Source: Ignavibacteria bacterium
GTDB taxonomy: Bacteria; Bacteroidota; Ignavibacteria; UBA10030; UBA6906
Reading direction: 5' to 3'
Assembly: GCA_003251275.1 (NCBI GenBank)
Contig: QKGJ01000362.1
Span: 1 to 34,744 of the forward strand
DNA: 34,744 nucleotides
Below the pieces are notes generated by a model that worked only from the letters and a program-made list of their open reading frames with translations, had not been told where the DNA came from and ran no database searches. Shown here in pieces: positions 31,058 to 34,744 of this stretch (positions are counted from its first letter, which is position 1; the number at the start of each line of letters is the position of its first letter). Both the position numbers and the translations under genes were made by a program.

Positions 31058-33568
31058 CTATGGTTCATCACGCCATCGAATGATTTTCTTTTCGTAATCG
31101 CTGGCAAGTTCATCTGCTGTCTTCTGGTCTTGTGCTTCTGCGCTGATATGGAATAGTGGTCGCTCTTTGTCGGGGATGAGCAATGCTGACGCGCTTCCTT
31201 CACCGTTGCCAAGATAGATCTTTACGCCGTCCACGAGATCCCGGCGAAGCCCGTTGGAATCATTCATAATATGCCGCATTACCTTTCCTTTGTGTTCCCA
31301 GGAGCAGTTGACATCGCGGCGTGTAGCAAACAGTTTCGGGATTTCCCTGTCGATGTCTCCCAGCCGTTTTCCGGTCTTTCCCATCATTTCAAGAATCTTC
31401 GCAACAGAGTACATTGCATCCGTCGCAAAGAAAAAGTCCGTGAATATGAACCCCCCTTTTGTTCCTCCAACGAACTGGGCGCTCTTTTTTGCCGCTGCCT
31501 CCATCATTGCGAGGTGACTGTCGCGAGTGCGAATTACCTCGACATCATGTTTTCTGGCAACGACATCGATTTCCCCTGAAGATGTAATCGGGACGGCGAC
31601 TGCGCGAACATTTGGGTCCGTTCGCATATGCAGATCGGCTACAATGGTGAGCAATCGGGAACTGTCGATTTGTTCGCCACGCTCGTTCACCATATAGAGC
31701 TTCTCACCACCTGCATCGATGAGGCAGCCCACGTCATACTTCAAAGAGGTGACGATGTGGGAGAGCTGGTGCAATGAGTACTCCCATTCATCCTTGTCCC
31801 GGGTGAGCTTTCGCGGGTCTAGGTGGGCATTGAGAGCCACTACCTGACATTCGAAGGAACCGAGAATGATGGGAAAGATTGTTGACGCTACGCCATTGGA
31901 ATAGTCGATGACAATCTTGAATGCGCTCTTGTTGATGGTGGGGACATCAATTGACGAAAGAAATTTCTGTCGGTAAATTTCCGTGGTCCGTTCTGGAAAC
32001 GAGATCGATCCCACCGACTCACGCGGTGCTCGCGGAAAATCCTCGCCGAGGAAGAGTCGCTCCACCGATTTTGTCTTTTTGGAGGGTAGATCCTTGCCGT
32101 CTGCATCAAAGAAGATTATGTCCGTGAGAGTTTTATCTGATGGGGAACGACGCACGTGAATGCCCCCTGCTTCACGGCCGCTGCTCAGTTCGTGCCGTAG
32201 AAGAGGGATCGAAATAGCGCGAAGGTCAAACGTGTGTACTCCGGCGGAAATGAGACCGCAAATGAGCGCCCGGTTCATCATTCGAGAAACGTTGTCTGAA
32301 TCGCGACAGGTAACCACCGTCTTCCCGGCGCCGATAAACGCGCCGTAGGCCGCGCCGAGCTTCGCCCCGAACTCAGGGTTCATTTCGATGTTGGAAAGTC
32401 CGGTAATCCGTGATTCCGTAAAAAGTTCTCTGAGCCATTTGTCTTCCCAGACGAGGCTGCGGGTCAGGACAGCTCCCTCCTCAACAACCTTTTCCGGCCA
32501 GAGTTTGATGTTTGCGGAGAGCTTCGCCTTTCTTCCGATCCAACACGAATCACTGATGAAGACGTTATCCGCGATAACTGCCTTCTCGCCAATGGAACAT
32601 TTTGTTCCGATGACGTCGGACGTCAATTCGGCGTTATGTCCGACAATTACATCGTTCCATAAGACGGAATTGGTGATGTGAACGCCTTCGCCAATGGAGC
32701 AATTATCCCCGATGACGCAGTTTGAGAGATGAACCCGGTCGGCAATAGAGCAGTTTTTTCCGATCAGCACGGTACCTGAAACATGTATATTGTCCTGCTT
32801 GATGGAAGTACCCTCACCCACGTACAGCGATCCCTTTTTCTTCCCATCGAAATCAACATGGGCAATGCCGTTGAGCGCGTCGATGTGCGCCTCTTGGTAC
32901 TCATTTAGATTTCCGACATCCCGCCAATAGCCGTCTGCAACATATCCATAGAGGCCTGCGTCCTGACGGAGCAGGAGCGGGAAGAGGTCTTTGCTAAAAT
33001 CGAAATCCTCCTGATACGGAACCTTTTCAAGAACTTCAGGTTCGAGGATATAAATGCCCGTATTGATAGTGTCACTGAATACTTCACCCCATGACGGTTT
33101 TTCGAGGAAGCGCGTAATCTTTCCTTCCTCGTTTGTTATAACGACCCCGAAAGCGAGTGGGTTCTTTGCATGGGTGAGAACGATTGTTGCTTTCGCCTTC
33201 TTCTCCTCATGAGCGGCGATGGCTCTTGTCAGATCAAAGTCGGTGAGAACATCCCCGCTGATAATGAGAATGCGCTCGTCCATACTCTTGGTCGCGTTCC
33301 GAACACTTCCCGCGGTTCCATAGTCAGCTTCTGCCCGCACATAACGCATCGTTACCCCAAAATTACTGCCGTCTCCGAAGTGGCTTGTAATCACCTCGGG
33401 ACTGTAGTAGAGGGTGGAAATCATATCCGTTATGCCATGCTTCTTGAGAAGGGCGACGATGTGCTGCATCATCGGCTTGTTCGCCATCGGCACCATTGGC
33501 TTCGGGATATTGCATGTAAGCGGACGCAACCGGGTGCCAAACCCACCGGCCATTATCACTGCTTTCAT
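31058..33568 (-). CDS. Sugar-1-phosphate nucleotidyltransferase fused to a degenerate phosphohexomutase-like domain
   Basis: The 836-residue protein has three parts. Residues 1-230 are a nucleotidyltransferase (MAGGFGTRLRPLT, NIPKPMVPMANKPM, ISGDVLTDFD, FLEKPSWGE), probably forming GDP-mannose or a related NDP-sugar. Residues 245-365 are left-handed beta-helix repeats (ISIG-type hexapeptides such as IGKNCSIADRVHLSNCVIG). Residues about 385-836 resemble phosphomannomutase, but every active-site loop is altered. The phospho-serine loop reads GGIHVRRSPSDK, the metal loop DAGGEKLY, the sugar loop GGTKGGF and the phosphate loop PDKERP. The mutase half is therefore probably not catalytic. Such fusions exist in several phyla, often annotated as mannose-1-phosphate guanylyltransferase. 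The ATG at 33568 is chosen because homology starts at MKAVIMAGG; a TTG at 33649 would sit inside the promoter. Confidence 0.9.
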   Translation of the reverse strand: MKAVIMAGGFGTRLRPLTCNIPKPMVPMANKPMMQHIVALLKKHGITDMISTLYYSPEVITSHFGDGSNFGVTMRYVRAEADYGTAGSVRNATKSMDERILIISGDVLTDFDLTRAIAAHEEKKAKATIVLTHAKNPLAFGVVITNEEGKITRFLEKPSWGEVFSDTINTGIYILEPEVLEKVPYQEDFDFSKDLFPLLLRQDAGLYGYVADGYWRDVGNLNEYQEAHIDALNGIAHVDFDGKKKGSLYVGEGTSIKQDNIHVSGTVLIGKNCSIADRVHLSNCVIGDNCSIGEGVHITNSVLWNDVIVGHNAELTSDVIGTKCSIGEKAVIADNVFISDSCWIGRKAKLSANIKLWPEKVVEEGAVLTRSLVWEDKWLRELFTESRITGLSNIEMNPEFGAKLGAAYGAFIGAGKTVVTCRDSDNVSRMMNRALICGLISAGVHTFDLRAISIPLLRHELSSGREAGGIHVRRSPSDKTLTDIIFFDADGKDLPSKKTKSVERLFLGEDFPRAPRESVGSISFPERTTEIYRQKFLSSIDVPTINKSAFKIVIDYSNGVASTIFPIILGSFECQVVALNAHLDPRKLTRDKDEWEYSLHQLSHIVTSLKYDVGCLIDAGGEKLYMVNERGEQIDSSRLLTIVADLHMRTDPNVRAVAVPITSSGEIDVVARKHDVEVIRTRDSHLAMMEAAAKKSAQFVGGTKGGFIFTDFFFATDAMYSVAKILEMMGKTGKRLGDIDREIPKLFATRRDVNCSWEHKGKVMRHIMNDSNGLRRDLVDGVKIYLGNGEGSASALLIPDKERPLFHISAEAQDQKTADELASDYEKKIIRWRDEP

Positions 33569-33628
33569 ATGCGTCGTTCGGTTGGTGAGGTTGAAAGAGG
33601 AATTGAGAATTTCAATCAATCCGGCATC

Positions 33629-33657
33629 AAGATATAAAAAATCGAGCAAGAATTCAA
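33629..33657 (-). promoter_or_regulatory. Candidate sigma-70 promoter for the fusion gene/ptsN/lgt run
   Basis: On the minus strand TTGAAT (33652-33657) and TATCTT (33629-33634) are separated by 17 bp, about 60 bp before the fusion-gene ATG. Both boxes match four of six consensus bases. It lies in the 118-bp gap after the cystathionine gamma-synthase-family stop, the largest gap in this leftward run. Confidence 0.45.
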
Positions 33658-33686
33658 TGAAACGGTGTGGTACGACTCTGGTTCGG

Positions 33687-34744
33687 CTAGGAGTTCAGGG
33701 CTTCATCCAGATCCGCGATGATGTCTTCAACATCCTCGATGCCAACAGAGATTCTCACAAGACCATCGGTAACGCCGATGCGTTTCCGCTCATCGGCAGG
33801 GATGGCCGCGTGTGTCATGCTTGCGGGATGGGTAATGATTGTTTCAACTCCTCCCAGGCTCTCAGCGAGGGCGCAGATGCGAAGTCGCTTGAGGAACGAG
33901 TTTGCCGCGTCCATGCTTCCAAGTTCAAACGAAATCATTCCACCAAAGCCACGCATCTGCCGCGTCGCAAGCTCGTGTTGCGGATGATCGGGAAGCCCGG
34001 GATAGTATACTGTCATGATCCGGTGTTGCTTCGCCATCCACTTCGCAACCTGCATCGCGTTTTCATTGTGCTGTCGCATGCGGACTGCCAGCGTTTTTGT
34101 TCCCCGCATGCATAGCCAGGCGTCAAAGGGACTGAGAATGGCCCCCACGGACTTTTGGAGAAACCGTAGCCGCTCAGCGATCCATGCCTCATTTGTTACA
34201 ACGAAGCCGCCAAGCATGTCGCTGTGGCCGTTCAGATACTTCGTCAGACTGTGAACGACAACGTCGAATCCGAAGGTAATCGGCTGTTGTAGGTAGGGTG
34301 TGGCGAAGGTGTTATCCACAACGGAAATCAACTTGTATTTTCGCGCCAAAGCTGCCGCCCCAGCGAGATCAGTGATCTCCATGGTTGGATTCGTGGGGGT
34401 CTCGATGAACAGCATTTTCGTATGCGGCCAGATGGTCTTTTCGGCTTCGTTGAGATTTGTCGTGTCGACAAATGAAAACTGCAGGCCGAATTCCTCCCAT
34501 ATCATTTTGGCAATCCGGTATGTGCCGCCATAAACATTCCTGGAGACAACAATGTGATCCCCCGGCTTGAGGAGACGCATGATTGCGTCTACTGCGGAAG
34601 TGCCCGAGGAGAATGCCATTCCCTCCCTGCCCCCTTCGAGGGATGCAATATTTTGTTCGAGGGCTGTGCGCGTCGGGTTGGCAACGCGACTGTACTCGTA
34701 CCCCTTGTGCTTTCCCAATTCCTCCTGGACGTATGTCGATGTAA
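33687..34744 (-). CDS. Cystathionine gamma-synthase/lyase family enzyme (5' end outside window)
   Basis: This PLP enzyme of the Cys/Met metabolism family is cut by the window edge. The open frame continues through the last base (T-S-T-Y-V-Q-E-E-L before GKHKGYEYSR); the TTG at 34718 is internal. About 352 of an expected 380 residues are present. Motifs are YEYSRVANPTRTALE, SSGTSAVDAIMRLLKPGDHIV with the phosphate-binding loop, ETPTNPTMEITDL, VVDNTFATPYLQQP and the PLP-lysine loop VVHSLTKYLNGHSD, followed by the ESLGGVETIITHPASMTHA substrate loop. Synthase, gamma-lyase and related sulfhydrylase activities cannot be separated by motif alone; cystathionine gamma-synthase or lyase is most likely. 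Confidence 0.93.
   Translation of the reverse strand, partial: TSTYVQEELGKHKGYEYSRVANPTRTALEQNIASLEGGREGMAFSSGTSAVDAIMRLLKPGDHIVVSRNVYGGTYRIAKMIWEEFGLQFSFVDTTNLNEAEKTIWPHTKMLFIETPTNPTMEITDLAGAAALARKYKLISVVDNTFATPYLQQPITFGFDVVVHSLTKYLNGHSDMLGGFVVTNEAWIAERLRFLQKSVGAILSPFDAWLCMRGTKTLAVRMRQHNENAMQVAKWMAKQHRIMTVYYPGLPDHPQHELATRQMRGFGGMISFELGSMDAANSFLKRLRICALAESLGGVETIITHPASMTHAAIPADERKRIGVTDGLVRISVGIEDVEDIIADLDEALNS

Noticed and set aside
33569-33649. TTG start 27 codons upstream for the fusion gene
   Set aside because: It lies within the candidate promoter, and the nucleotidyltransferase homology starts at the ATG at 33568.
1-34744. CRISPR arrays, tRNA genes, insertion sequences, prophage or defence genes
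   Set aside because: No regularly spaced repeats, tRNA-like cloverleaf sequence, transposase or integrase motifs were found; the gaps between genes are too short and are accounted for.

Overview
This window is a gene-dense bacterial chromosome segment of about 34.7 kb. It holds 33 protein-coding genes, the RNase P RNA gene, and almost no long non-coding DNA. I see no tRNA or rRNA genes, CRISPR array, transposase, integrase or phage genes, so it looks like core genome rather than a mobile island. The organism cannot be named from sequence alone. The acyl-CoA carboxylase beta subunit, the two acyl-CoA dehydrogenases and the nucleotidyltransferase/mutase-like fusion suggest a heterotroph of the Bacteroidota/Chlorobiota/Ignavibacteria (FCB) neighbourhood, at low confidence. 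Shine-Dalgarno sites are visible before several genes. The best promoter candidates are ordinary sigma-70 type (TTGATT-17 bp-TATAAT) rather than the Bacteroides -33/-7 type.

Region 1 (1-10484) is DNA repair and RNA processing. The 3' part of uvrA runs rightward. It meets head-on a long leftward run: nif3-like gene, C4 zinc-ribbon coiled-coil gene, rnpB, recJ, yebC, ruvC, ruvA, ruvB, a CoA-acylating aldehyde dehydrogenase and a 3-methyladenine DNA glycosylase. Spacings are short or overlapping, so most of this is probably one transcription unit. The aldehyde dehydrogenase is the odd member and carries an unusual 80-residue C-terminal tail. Upstream of the nif3-like gene lies a candidate promoter, a short reading frame and a perfect 10-bp intrinsic terminator hairpin, which together look like a transcription attenuator.

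Region 2 (10686-13332) is signalling. A receiver protein with a histidine-kinase dimerisation/H-box segment but no ATPase domain is transcribed divergently from a single-domain receiver and an NtrC-type sigma-54 activator. No complete histidine kinase is present anywhere in the window.

Region 3 (13594-26871, rightward) mixes metabolism and envelope genes: a glutaryl-CoA dehydrogenase-like enzyme, IMP dehydrogenase (guaB), an M24 aminopeptidase, a glycosyltransferase, purD, a sugar-nucleotide epimerase, the MeaB GTPase, a second acyl-CoA dehydrogenase, a carboxyltransferase subunit, a predicted secreted protein and a second sigma-54 response regulator. MeaB, the dehydrogenases and the carboxylase point to breakdown of branched-chain amino acids or odd-chain acids through acyl-CoA and methylmalonyl-CoA. 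The mutase and the biotin carboxylase subunit are not in the window.

Region 4 (26876-34744, leftward) runs from a cystathionine gamma-synthase-family enzyme (cut by the window edge) through a nucleotidyltransferase/pseudo-phosphohexomutase fusion, a PTS IIA-Ntr-like protein, an unknown 134-residue protein, lgt, a small glutaredoxin-like protein, a two-helix membrane protein, rlmB and thrC. From lgt to thrC every junction is a 4-bp stop/start overlap, implying strong translational coupling.
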